Shown here in pieces: positions 6,989-14,920 of a stretch of DNA of 23,926 bases. The DNA lies in assembly GCA_031258355.1 (NCBI GenBank), contig JAIRMZ010000039.1, positions 1-23,926 of the forward strand, read 5' to 3'. Source of the stretch: Holosporales bacterium. GTDB taxonomy: Bacteria; Pseudomonadota; Alphaproteobacteria; UBA3830; JAIRMZ01. The notes under the pieces were generated by a model, which saw nothing but the letters and a program-made list of their open reading frames with translations, did not search any database and had not been told where the DNA came from. The translations under genes were made by a program, and so were the position numbers. The number at the start of each line of letters is the position of its first letter. Position 1 is the first letter of the stretch.

Positions 6989-7378
6989 ATGAACGAGGTG
7001 CAGCAGTTCGAGCAGCGGCAAAGAGAGAAACTGATGCAGGGGCGTGAGATTCCTGCTTTTTCCTTTGGAGATACCGTATGCGTCTCGGTTAAGGTGGTCG
7101 AAGGAGATCGCGAGCGCTTGCAGTCTTTTCAAGGGACTTGTATTGCGCGTCGCAATCGTGGTTTGGGTTCTTCCTTCACGGTGCGAAAATTGTCTTTTGG
7201 AGAAGGGGTAGAGCGAGTATTCCCCCTTTATTCCCCGAATATCTCCATTACGCTTGTTCGCCGTGGAGCGGTGCGTCGCGCGAAGCTGTACTATCTTCGT
7301 GCCCTTCGTGGAAAAGCAGCACGCATCTCCGAGAAAGTGACATATTCAACCCATGAACGGAATGAAGTCCCTGGATGA
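6989..7378 (+). CDS. rplS: 50S ribosomal protein L19 (bL19)
   Basis: 129 residues, normal for bL19, a large-subunit protein at the 30S/50S interface. Family features are visible: IPAFSFGDTVCVSVKVVEGD (25-44), RLQSFQGTCIARRNRGLGSS (48-67), FTVRKLSFGEGVERVFPLYS and the basic C-terminal VRRGAVRRAKLYYLRALRGKAARI. It starts at the ATG at 6989 with a weak GGGAC upstream. In most bacteria rplS closes the rpsP-rimM-trmD-rplS operon. Here none of the three partners is next to it; the upstream neighbour is the GST gene. Confidence 0.96.
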   Translation: MNEVQQFEQRQREKLMQGREIPAFSFGDTVCVSVKVVEGDRERLQSFQGTCIARRNRGLGSSFTVRKLSFGEGVERVFPLYSPNISITLVRRGAVRRAKLYYLRALRGKAARISEKVTYSTHERNEVPG

Positions 7379-7529
7379 GAAAAAATAACACCTTTCTTTT
7401 CTTATTCTGAAAGTAAGAGGGTGCGATGGTCTTTCCATCTAATAATGGGGGGATCTTAGGGGACCTCTCCAACAAGTTGTCATATGTAGGCTCTGCTTTC
7501 TCGTTAAGTTCGTATCAGGGATGTGGCAA

Positions 7530-8309
7530 TCACAAGTTCCCCTCTACAGACAGTCCGTCATAAGCGGGTTCGATCCCCTGGGGGAGGGTGCGGCAGAGGG
7601 TCGCGTAATCCATCGTATGCTTCATATGCACCAAGATTGCGCGTTTCGGACGAATGCGCTCCGCCCACCGCAACACGCTTTGTAAAGAAGAATGCGAGGG
7701 GGTCTCGTGTGGATCTCCGCACTCAACAATCCAAGTCTTTATGCCAGCTAAGGCTTGAAGGGTTTCCTCTGGAAATCGGCAAACATCTGTCGAATAAGCT
7801 AAATCTCCAAAACGGAATCCCAACGAAGAACAAGTATAATGATCCTGCTCCATAGCACGACCAACAATATCTCGAATGCGAAAAGAGGAGACAAGCAAGG
7901 TGTTCCCTTGAAGAAAAGGTGGATAAAGATCCAGCCTCTCTGTGAATCCATCAAATATGTGAGAAAATCGCCTTTTCAATTCTGAAAGGACAGGAGGAGT
8001 CGCGTAGATGGGAATAGGGGCGCCACGTAAAAAGGCGAAAGGACGAAGATCGTTGATCCCATCGGTATGATCCGCATGCCCATGTGTATAAAGGACTGCA
8101 TCGATTTTCTTGACATCATGAGTTAAAAGCTGCTGACGCAAATCTGGAGAGGTATCAATGAGTAACGTTGTTTCCGGCGTCTCAATCAGCAAAGAGCTTC
8201 GCAAGCGGTAATTCTTCGGATTGTTCGGATCGCAATCGCCCCATCCGAGACCGGGGCAAGGAACACCTCCTGAAGGTCCGCATCCGAGAATAGTTGCCTT
8301 AAACCGCAT
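7530..8309 (-). CDS. MBL-fold metallohydrolase, PhnP-like
   Basis: 259 residues from the ATG at 8309, preceded by AAGGG 9 bases away. The start overlaps the end of tatD by 11 bp; a longer frame to 8372 is unnecessary. It is a metallo-beta-lactamase-fold hydrolase. The two-metal site THGHADHTDG is at 75-84, an early Cys-rich metal-type loop (GWGDCDPNNPKN) precedes it, and VHMKHTMDY supplies later metal ligands. PhnP itself is a cyclic phosphodiesterase. The orthologues in this alphaproteobacterial operon are annotated only as MBL hydrolases, so the substrate is unknown. It is the last gene of the dacA-tmk-holB-metG-tatD series. The C-terminus ends LPQGIEPAYDGLSVE, typical of the family. Confidence 0.88.
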   Translation of the reverse strand: MRFKATILGCGPSGGVPCPGLGWGDCDPNNPKNYRLRSSLLIETPETTLLIDTSPDLRQQLLTHDVKKIDAVLYTHGHADHTDGINDLRPFAFLRGAPIPIYATPPVLSELKRRFSHIFDGFTERLDLYPPFLQGNTLLVSSFRIRDIVGRAMEQDHYTCSSLGFRFGDLAYSTDVCRFPEETLQALAGIKTWIVECGDPHETPSHSSLQSVLRWAERIRPKRAILVHMKHTMDYATLCRTLPQGIEPAYDGLSVEGNL

Positions 8310-9108
8310 TCTCCGTTTCCCTTGGTACGTGAGAGAAAAGTGTAAAAAAATTCTCCGTTGTTTGGCGTGCAATGTCTTCTAAGGACTCTTCTCGAAGAGA
8401 GGCAAGCTGTCGCGCAACATAGACAACCCAAGCCGGCTCATTGGACTTTCCACGGTGAGGAATGGGCGCTAAGAAAGGCGCATCTGTCTCTATCAACATC
8501 CGATCGGCGGGAACAAAACGTGCAATCTCCTGAAGAGTTGTCGCCTTAGGAAAAGTAAGAACTCCCGAAAAGGAGAGGTAAAACCCAAGATCCAAGATTG
8601 CACGTGCAAAGGCCTTACTTCCACTAAAACAATGGATAACACCCCGCAGGCCCGGGAAAGACGAGAGGAGCGCAAGCGTATCCTCCTGGGCGTCGCGCGT
8701 ATGCACACAAACAGGAAGGGATTGTGTGCGGGCTACCTCGAGTTGTATACGAAAAGCTTCCTGCTGGCGCAATTTATTGGGCAGGGGAGTGCCTGAGGTC
8801 CCCTGTTCATGATAATCAAGGCCAATTTCTCCGATTCCCACAACTTTCTCTCCTGTCGCTGCCTGACTTAAATTTTCAGAAAGGTGAGAAAGGTCGGAGG
8901 CCTCGGAAAGGAAGACAGGATGAACGCCCGCCGTCCGATAGATAGGCGCGTGCGCAGCACTTAGTGCGGCTAATACTGGGATTTCTTCAAGTGTTGTATT
9001 GGCAAGAAGAAAAAGGCCAACCCCTTGTTCTCTTGCGCGCTGCAGGGCCCCACTTAGATCTTCTTTAAGATTCGGGAAAGTTAAATGACAATGGCTGTCA
9101 ACCAGCAT
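8299..9108 (-). CDS. tatD: TatD-family metal-dependent DNase/hydrolase
   Basis: 269 residues, an amidohydrolase-fold TIM barrel. The metal-binding motif HCH lies at 6-8 (LVDSHCHL), with GEIGLDYHE, VHTRDA, IHCFSG and the catalytic Asp in ETDAPFLAP all in the expected order. TatD proteins act as 3'-5' exonucleases and have been linked to DNA repair and to D-aminoacyl-tRNA or oxidative-damage processing. The exact physiological role is not settled. The start at 9108 overlaps the end of metG by 11 bp and its stop overlaps the next gene by 11 bp, so translation is likely coupled. Confidence 0.95.
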   Translation of the reverse strand: MLVDSHCHLTFPNLKEDLSGALQRAREQGVGLFLLANTTLEEIPVLAALSAAHAPIYRTAGVHPVFLSEASDLSHLSENLSQAATGEKVVGIGEIGLDYHEQGTSGTPLPNKLRQQEAFRIQLEVARTQSLPVCVHTRDAQEDTLALLSSFPGLRGVIHCFSGSKAFARAILDLGFYLSFSGVLTFPKATTLQEIARFVPADRMLIETDAPFLAPIPHRGKSNEPAWVVYVARQLASLREESLEDIARQTTENFFTLFSHVPRETENAV

Positions 9109-10621
9109 CTTCCAAAACTTTAGGAAAGAGAATTTCGAGAGGTGGTAGCACCCCTACGGGTTGATAGGGAGCAGCACTCTGCGCAAAAGTGCGTGCCTCT
9201 GGAGCGACGGCCAAAGCATCGAGAATCTTCTCTGCTGTAGAAGGAATAAAAGCGCGGAGCAAAAGTCCGATACGAAAAAGACCCTCCAGAAGGACCGTCA
9301 AGACTTCCTTTAAGCGCTCCGGGTTTGTTTTCACAAGAACCCAAGGCTTTTGCTGATCAACATAGCGATTGGCCGCTACCACAGCTTCATTGATCCCCTC
9401 CAGAGCTCGGTGGAGTGCGAAACGATGGACATGATTTTGCACACGAAGGAGCAAGGACGGGAAGAGGAAAAGGAACTCTTGATCCTCTGCAAGAGAGGAC
9501 TGGCGTAGTGGAGGCCGTCCCTCAAAATGTTTATGAATAAAACTTAGGACACGTTGGACGAGGTTTCCCAAATCATTCGCAAGATCCGTATTTAAGCGCC
9601 TCCGCAATGCCCGCTCTGAGAAGTCGCCATCTTCTCCAAAAGGAATTTCCCGGAGAAGGAAATATCTTACCGCATCCACTCCATAAGTCTTGACTAAGGA
9701 GGTCGGATCCACAACGTTGCCAAGGGATTTGGACATCTTTTGTCCTTCTACCGTCAGCCATCCATGCGCAAAAATCTGCCGCGGCAGGGGGAGATTCGCC
9801 GCCATCAGAAGCGCTGGCCAGTAAACAGCATGGAAACGGATGATTTCTTTGCCCACCACATGAACACAGGAAGGCCAGAACCGTGCGAAATCCTCCTGTT
9901 TCTCTGGGAACCCCAGCGACGTAAGGTAGTTAGTCAAGGCATCGATCCACACATACATCACATGCTGCGTGTCTCCGGGAACGGGAATCCCCCAAGTCAA
10001 ACGGCTACGGGAGATGGAGAGATCCTTGAGGCCTCCTTCGACAAAGCGCAGGATCTCGTTACGTCGATAGCTGGGTGCGATAAAATCTGGATGCTCCTCG
10101 TAAAATCTCAACAAAGGCTGTTGCCAATCGGATAATTTGAAAAAGTAGCTTGGCTCCTGGATCCACTCGACAGGATGACCGCTGGGAGACTTCCCATCGA
10201 CAATTTCCTCTTCACGGTAGAAGGTCTCATCTCGCACATCATACCAACCCGCATAAGAACCAAGGTAAATCTGCCCGCGTGTAACGAGCCTCGACCAAAA
10301 AGCTTGTGCTGCCTTTTTATGTCGCGCTTCTGTCGTGCGGATGAAGTCCGTTGGTGTGAGGTTAAGAAGAGGAATCAAGTCACGAAAATGCACTGATATC
10401 TCATCACAAAAAGCTTGTGCGGTTTTTCCTGCTTGTTCTGCACTTTGCGCCACTTTTTGCCCATGTTCGTCCGTTCCTGTTAAAAAACGAACGTCAGCCC
10501 CTTCCTGCCGCATGAATCGTGCAACGACATCTACTGCAATACTTGTATAGGCACTTCCGATATGGGGGCGTGCGTTGACGTAGTAAATCGGCGTCGTGAT
10601 ATAGAAAGAGTCACGAGTCAT
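9098..10621 (-). CDS. metG: Methionyl-tRNA synthetase
   Basis: 507 residues from the ATG at 10621, which overlaps the holB stop as ATGA. A further-upstream start (10657) would invade holB. It is a class I synthetase that charges initiator and elongator tRNA-Met. The HIGH-type motif is HIGS at 20-23 within PIYYVNARPHIGSAYTS, and KMSKS is at 295-299. FLTGTDEHGQKVAQ and YVWIDALTNYL are MetRS signatures. The connective insert has YAGWYDVRDETFYREEE without zinc-binding cysteines, so this is the short zinc-free form. It lacks the C-terminal tRNA-binding/dimerisation domain found in longer enzymes. It is part of the conserved dacA-to-MBL operon. Confidence 0.97.
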   Translation of the reverse strand: MTRDSFYITTPIYYVNARPHIGSAYTSIAVDVVARFMRQEGADVRFLTGTDEHGQKVAQSAEQAGKTAQAFCDEISVHFRDLIPLLNLTPTDFIRTTEARHKKAAQAFWSRLVTRGQIYLGSYAGWYDVRDETFYREEEIVDGKSPSGHPVEWIQEPSYFFKLSDWQQPLLRFYEEHPDFIAPSYRRNEILRFVEGGLKDLSISRSRLTWGIPVPGDTQHVMYVWIDALTNYLTSLGFPEKQEDFARFWPSCVHVVGKEIIRFHAVYWPALLMAANLPLPRQIFAHGWLTVEGQKMSKSLGNVVDPTSLVKTYGVDAVRYFLLREIPFGEDGDFSERALRRRLNTDLANDLGNLVQRVLSFIHKHFEGRPPLRQSSLAEDQEFLFLFPSLLLRVQNHVHRFALHRALEGINEAVVAANRYVDQQKPWVLVKTNPERLKEVLTVLLEGLFRIGLLLRAFIPSTAEKILDALAVAPEARTFAQSAAPYQPVGVLPPLEILFPKVLEDAG

Positions 10622-11556
10622 GGCTTCGGTATCTCCCCAAGAGCGCAGAAAAACCAAAGCATGACAGCCTTCTTATCGAGATTCAAATACTCTCCCTGCA
10701 CGATTTTACGATGGGTCTCACGCCACAATGTCAGCAAAGCTTCACGTCGCGCCGGTGGAGGATCTTTCTCAGCACAAAGAGAGGCATGCAAAAAGTGCAA
10801 GGAGAACCAGGAGAAAAAGGGCCAGATATTCTCTTTTTCAGTAAATTCTTGCACGATGGACAAATTTCCTTGTTCACTTGTTTGAAGTGCCTGCAAGAAC
10901 TGCGGATATAACGTTTCGCGTGTTTGTAGGGCTAACGCCTTTCCTGGAGCGCCTGCGCAGAGCGCTAAGGAAGAGGGCTCCAGAGAGAGCTGGTGTTGTT
11001 CCAGAACACGCGCCATGGCTTTCTCTGGCAGTGGGGAGAGAGGAACAAGTAAACATCGTGAACGGATGGTGGGAAGAAGACGTTCCGGGTGTGCAGAAGT
11101 AAGAAGGAGAAAGGTATCCTCTGGTGGCTCTTCCAACGTTTTGAGTAAAGCGTTAGCGGCATTTCTGTTTAATCGATCGATATCTTCAAAAAGAGCGACC
11201 TTAACAAGAGATCGAAGTGGTTTTTTCGCAATCCACCCTAAAATTTGACGGATTTGCGCGACAGAACCTTCTTCCCTGTGAGAGGCAAAGGCCATAAAGT
11301 CCGGATGTGTGCCCTTTTGCATCTCCTGAGCAACCAGGGGAGCACAACAGGCCGTTAGCGTCTTTTCCGAACCTGTTCCTTTCCCTGAAAGCAGAACGCA
11401 AGCTAATTTGCGCGCGAAGAGGGCCTTTCCAATTCCTTCAGGCCCTGTCACCAGAAGGGAGGCTGTCAATCCGCCTTGGGTGGTTAGAACATGCGCCAAA
11501 CGGTCTTCCACCTTTTCGTGGCCCAATACAGTAAGAAAGGGTGGTGAAGGGTTCAT
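10618..11556 (-). CDS. holB: DNA polymerase III delta-prime subunit
   Basis: 312 residues, an AAA+ clamp-loader subunit that helps the gamma/tau complex load the beta clamp. The N-terminal VLGHEKVEDRL is typical. The P-loop is GPEGIGKA (38-45), with Ala in place of the last Thr/Ser, which fits the non-hydrolysing delta-prime role. ALFEDIDRLNRNAANALLKT and LEEPPEDTFLLL follow, and the SRC motif appears in TIRSRC. The start overlaps the tmk stop by 4 bp (ATGA) and the stop overlaps metG in the same way. A position between tmk and metG is standard in alphaproteobacteria, where it is sometimes mislabelled dnaX-like. Confidence 0.92.
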   Translation of the reverse strand: MNPSPPFLTVLGHEKVEDRLAHVLTTQGGLTASLLVTGPEGIGKALFARKLACVLLSGKGTGSEKTLTACCAPLVAQEMQKGTHPDFMAFASHREEGSVAQIRQILGWIAKKPLRSLVKVALFEDIDRLNRNAANALLKTLEEPPEDTFLLLTSAHPERLLPTIRSRCLLVPLSPLPEKAMARVLEQHQLSLEPSSLALCAGAPGKALALQTRETLYPQFLQALQTSEQGNLSIVQEFTEKENIWPFFSWFSLHFLHASLCAEKDPPPARREALLTLWRETHRKIVQGEYLNLDKKAVMLWFFCALGEIPKP

Positions 11557-12227
11557 GTTGGCCTTTTAACCCGAGAGAGAAGATCATCCAATACTTGGCG
11601 CACAGATTGCTGAACGACAGCCTCTGAGGCACGTGCCTTGATGATGCGGATACGAAAGGTGAAGATTTTTGCGAGTCGCAGGTAGGCTTGTCTAATTTTT
11701 TCATGCTTTTTTATCGACATTGAGTCATAATAATCTGCAATATTTTGACAATTAGGGTTTCTTTGTGCTATTCTCTTCATGGCGGTGTTGGGAGATAAGT
11801 CGAAGAGAAGCGTTATGTCTGGCTCGTTCTCCTCCAGAGCTAGAGTCTTCATTTTCATGAGCTTTTCTATATCCGCACCGCCAAGAACACCTTGGTAAAC
11901 GAGGGTAGAATCATAGAATCGATCACATAACACCCAGGTACCTTGGGTGAGATGAGGCTGAATCTCACGACACCAGAGCATCCGTCGTGCCGCAAAAAGG
12001 AGAAAGGCTTCCGCCAAAGGCTCCCAAGCGCGCTCAGAAGACGAATGCTTCCAGAGGGTTCGCATGGCCTCTCCCTCAGGCGTCCCCCCCGGCTCTCGTA
12101 ACAGAAGGATGGGGATGTCTTGAGAACGTAAGTACGTAGCTGCATGGCGGATTTGTGTAGACTTTCCCGTTCCTTCTCCCCCTTCAAACGTGATGAATTG
12201 CCCCCTCGGAACATCTGGATGCCTCAC
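11553..12227 (-). CDS. tmk: Thymidylate kinase
   Basis: 224 residues. It phosphorylates dTMP to dTDP, the step that commits thymidine nucleotides to DNA synthesis. The P-loop EGGEGTGKST is at 15-24, the dTMP-binding EPGGT at 45-49 and DRFYDSTLVYQG at 102-113. The C-terminal LID region differs from the usual GxDRFExxxxxFxxRVR: here it reads NCQNIADYYDSMSIKKHEKI before RQAYLRLA. The enzyme may therefore use a divergent lid, though the core motifs are intact. ATGA-type overlaps occur with dacA upstream and holB downstream. Confidence 0.94.
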   Translation of the reverse strand: MRHPDVPRGQFITFEGGEGTGKSTQIRHAATYLRSQDIPILLLREPGGTPEGEAMRTLWKHSSSERAWEPLAEAFLLFAARRMLWCREIQPHLTQGTWVLCDRFYDSTLVYQGVLGGADIEKLMKMKTLALEENEPDITLLFDLSPNTAMKRIAQRNPNCQNIADYYDSMSIKKHEKIRQAYLRLAKIFTFRIRIIKARASEAVVQQSVRQVLDDLLSRVKRPT

Positions 12228-13438
12228 GAAGGTTGTGCTCCGAACAATAAAGAGGTAATCGCAGTAGGAATTCTCTTTAATGGGCTTACTTGTTTAACAC
12301 TTGTGCAGGCGAACAAGGGATATTCCATGGGCTCTTTTCCAGGAATAGATATCCATAAAGAGGCAACCTGCGCTCCTTTTTCTATGGGGGCCTTTAGGGG
12401 TCCTTGATAAACCACTTCTATTTTGACATTTTGTGCTTGGAGACGGGGGACAATAAAGCAAATATCTTGATCTGGTTCTAGATCAACGGTCGCCCTCTCC
12501 CCTAACCATACTTCTGCCGAAGATAAAGGTCCTTGAGAGCGGGCTATTTTATAAAAAGTAAATCCATTGAATCCCCAACGAAGCAAAGCCTCGACATTTC
12601 GGATCCGTTCTTTGTCGCTCGTACATCCATTGACGACTGCAATCAACCGATGCCCTTTCTGCTGAGCAGAAACGACAATACCGTACCCTCCCGCCTCTGT
12701 GCGGCCCGTTTTCAAACCGTCTACGCCAAGATCCCGCCACAACAAAGCATTACGATTCCTCTGGAGAATACCAGAAATGAGAAATTCCTTCTCAGAGAAA
12801 TAATGGTAGTATTCCGGAAAATCGGTCATCAATCGGCGTGCAAAGAGAGCTAAATCTTCAGCACTGGCATAATGTTCTTCGTCCGGCCACCCGGTAGCAT
12901 TGCGAAATTGTGTCGCACGTGCGCCCAAACGTTGAGCTGTCCGTGTCATCATCTCCGCAAAGAGTGCTTCAGACCCTCCAAGAGCTTCCGCCACGACGAC
13001 ACAAGCATCATTCCCGGAATGGACAATAATACAGCGAATCAAGTTTTCGACCGTAATTCGGTCTCCAACATTTAGAAAGCTCCGGGAACCTCGTGCCCGC
13101 CAGGCTTGATCGCTAACCGAAAGCGTGTCCGTTAGGTGCAATCGCTCTTTCTTCAAAGTCGAAAACAATTCGTAAAGCGTCATTAATTTAGTCATGGAGG
13201 AAGGAACCATGGGAACGGTTGCATTCTTCTCGAAAAGAACCGTTCCTGTGGAGAAATCCACAAGGTAAGCGTAAGGCGCATGCACTTCCGGTGCGAAAGA
13301 GGTCGGCATAGGAGCCTTTGGGGCGATCCCAAGAGTAGGAGGATGAGGAACGTGGACGCTTTGCTTGGCTCCCCAGACAGAGCTTAGGGCACTGAAAGTG
13401 CACAGAAAGATCACTAAAAGACGCTTTTTCCAGGTCAT
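12224..13438 (-). CDS. dacA: D-alanyl-D-alanine carboxypeptidase (penicillin-binding protein 5/6 family)
   Basis: 404 residues from the ATG at 13438; a TTG four codons upstream is an alternative. The signal peptide is MTWKKRLLVIFLCTFSALSS, likely cleaved after VWG. The periplasmic serine peptidase (S11) carries SMTK at 81-84 (nucleophile Ser81, Lys84), SGN at 131-133 and KTG at 233-235. It removes the terminal D-Ala of peptidoglycan pentapeptides. A beta-rich PBP5-type C-terminal domain follows (about 270-360). I cannot clearly see an amphipathic membrane anchor at the end. It is the first gene of the six-gene minus-strand operon. The 105-bp gap behind it (to rmuC) leaves room for the operon promoter. 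Confidence 0.94.
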   Translation of the reverse strand: MTWKKRLLVIFLCTFSALSSVWGAKQSVHVPHPPTLGIAPKAPMPTSFAPEVHAPYAYLVDFSTGTVLFEKNATVPMVPSSMTKLMTLYELFSTLKKERLHLTDTLSVSDQAWRARGSRSFLNVGDRITVENLIRCIIVHSGNDACVVVAEALGGSEALFAEMMTRTAQRLGARATQFRNATGWPDEEHYASAEDLALFARRLMTDFPEYYHYFSEKEFLISGILQRNRNALLWRDLGVDGLKTGRTEAGGYGIVVSAQQKGHRLIAVVNGCTSDKERIRNVEALLRWGFNGFTFYKIARSQGPLSSAEVWLGERATVDLEPDQDICFIVPRLQAQNVKIEVVYQGPLKAPIEKGAQVASLWISIPGKEPMEYPLFACTSVKQVSPLKRIPTAITSLLFGAQPS

Positions 13439-13543
13439 GTCCTTTCTCAATTCCTGTGGATTAAGTGTACCGAATTCTCTTTTTCTGGGAAAGCAAAGGA
13501 AGTTTAGTGAGTGATGAAGAAATCGCTTGCAAAGAGACTCTGA

Positions 13544-14914
13544 TCAACAATCTGTATTTTCCCTATTTGAACAAAATTCTTCAGAATCGGGAGACTTGGG
13601 AAGGGCGATGATAGGGGACATCTCAGGGAGTTCTTTAATTCCAGTATTTCCCGCGAGATCTTTGAATCGCCGAGCGCTCACAAGGACACGGCGCTCCAGG
13701 GTGGACACGCTCTGGTTATAAGACTCTGTTGCTGTTCCGAGAGCCCGTCCCAAACGCAGAATGTGCCCGCTCATGTCCCCCAAACGTTTGTAGAGCTCAC
13801 GACCGAGATCGGCAATGTGGCGCGCATTTTCAGCCAACGACTCTTGGCGCCATCCTGCCGCAACCCCATGGAGGAGCGCGAGCAGAGTCGTTGGGGTTGC
13901 TAGGATAACATGATCTCGCATGCCGACTTCGATAAGATCTGGCAGATGCTCAAGGGCTGCAGAGAAGAAAGCTTCTCCCGGCAAGAAGAGAACCACAAAA
14001 TCTGGACTTGGTTGCAAATATTGCCAGTAATTCTTTGAAGCAAGCAAGGTAATATGCTGACGTACCTGGCGTGCGTGAGTTTTAAGAAGCGCTTGTTTTT
14101 GCTCCTCTCCCTCCGTCTCGAATGCCGCAAGGTACGAGGTCAGGGGCGCCTTAGCATCAACGACAATATGCCGATTTCCAGGTAAATGGACGATCATATC
14201 GGGACGGAGGCCACAATGCTCCCCCTCCATCGTGACTTGTTCTTGAAAGTCACAGTGAGGGGCCATGCCAGACAATTCCACCACACGCTTGAGCTGCATC
14301 TCTCCCCAACGTCCTCGAACGTTGGGGGCCTTAAGGGCTCCAACCAAGCGGGAGGTCTCTGTTTTAAGGGAGGATTGTGTTGAAACAAGATCGGAGATCT
14401 GTTGCCTGAGCCCTTCGTAAGCGCCCACGCGAACTTTTTCCATCTCTTGAACCTGATGCGTCACCTTTTCCAACGCTCCCTTGAGTGGGGTCACTAATGT
14501 CTCCAAGGACTTTTCTTTTGCCGCTAGATCCTCTTTAGCGCCTTCTTGCAAGCGCGTGCACAGACCTTGCGCTAAGTCCAAAAAGGATTTTGTGTTGGCG
14601 GATAGGGCTTCTGTGCTAAGTGTCTTAAATGCTTGCTGAATCCGCGCTTCCGTTTCTGTGAGGAGTTGCAGCTTTTCTGTGGTCCTCTGCCGTTCTGTTC
14701 GCAACTCCCCTTGGAGAACCGCCAAGCGCTGCCGCTCCTCGGCCAACGCAGCCTCCAAAGCAGGAAGACGTTCTTGATCTCCTTTTGCCTGACGGCACCG
14801 CTCTTCAAGACGTGCTTTATCCAACGCTAGCTGCGTTTTTTCCTGTATTTTATGCCAGAGAAGGCCCCCTAAAATCCCACATAGGATGATCAGTCCTCCT
14901 GCCCAAACCTCCAT
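13544..14914 (-). CDS. rmuC: RmuC-family DNA recombination protein
   Basis: 456 residues. An N-terminal membrane helix (about 5-22, GGLIILCGILGGLLWHKI) is followed by a long coiled coil rich in Ala, Glu, Gln and Arg (about 25-190). The RmuC nuclease-like core then has VRGRWGEMQLKRVVELSGM, GLRPDMIVHLPG, VVDAKAPLTSYLAA and VVLFLPGEAFFSAAL. RmuC proteins limit inversions at short inverted repeats in E. coli, and their core resembles restriction-endonuclease folds (D...DAK-type residues). It starts 6 bp after the M16 peptidase stop, so the two are co-transcribed. Confidence 0.94.
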   Translation of the reverse strand: MEVWAGGLIILCGILGGLLWHKIQEKTQLALDKARLEERCRQAKGDQERLPALEAALAEERQRLAVLQGELRTERQRTTEKLQLLTETEARIQQAFKTLSTEALSANTKSFLDLAQGLCTRLQEGAKEDLAAKEKSLETLVTPLKGALEKVTHQVQEMEKVRVGAYEGLRQQISDLVSTQSSLKTETSRLVGALKAPNVRGRWGEMQLKRVVELSGMAPHCDFQEQVTMEGEHCGLRPDMIVHLPGNRHIVVDAKAPLTSYLAAFETEGEEQKQALLKTHARQVRQHITLLASKNYWQYLQPSPDFVVLFLPGEAFFSAALEHLPDLIEVGMRDHVILATPTTLLALLHGVAAGWRQESLAENARHIADLGRELYKRLGDMSGHILRLGRALGTATESYNQSVSTLERRVLVSARRFKDLAGNTGIKELPEMSPIIALPKSPDSEEFCSNRENTDC

Positions 14915-14920
14915 GAAGGT

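Noticed and set aside
7379..7529. Possible small RNA between rplS and the MBL gene
   Set aside because: Only a short GATGG/CCATC hairpin without a T-run; no 4.5S, 6S or tmRNA signature and no convincing promoter.
7566..7577. GGGTTCGATCCC, resembling a tRNA T arm
   Set aside because: It is the reverse complement of codons for GIEP in the MBL hydrolase, and no acceptor, D or anticodon arm can be built around it.
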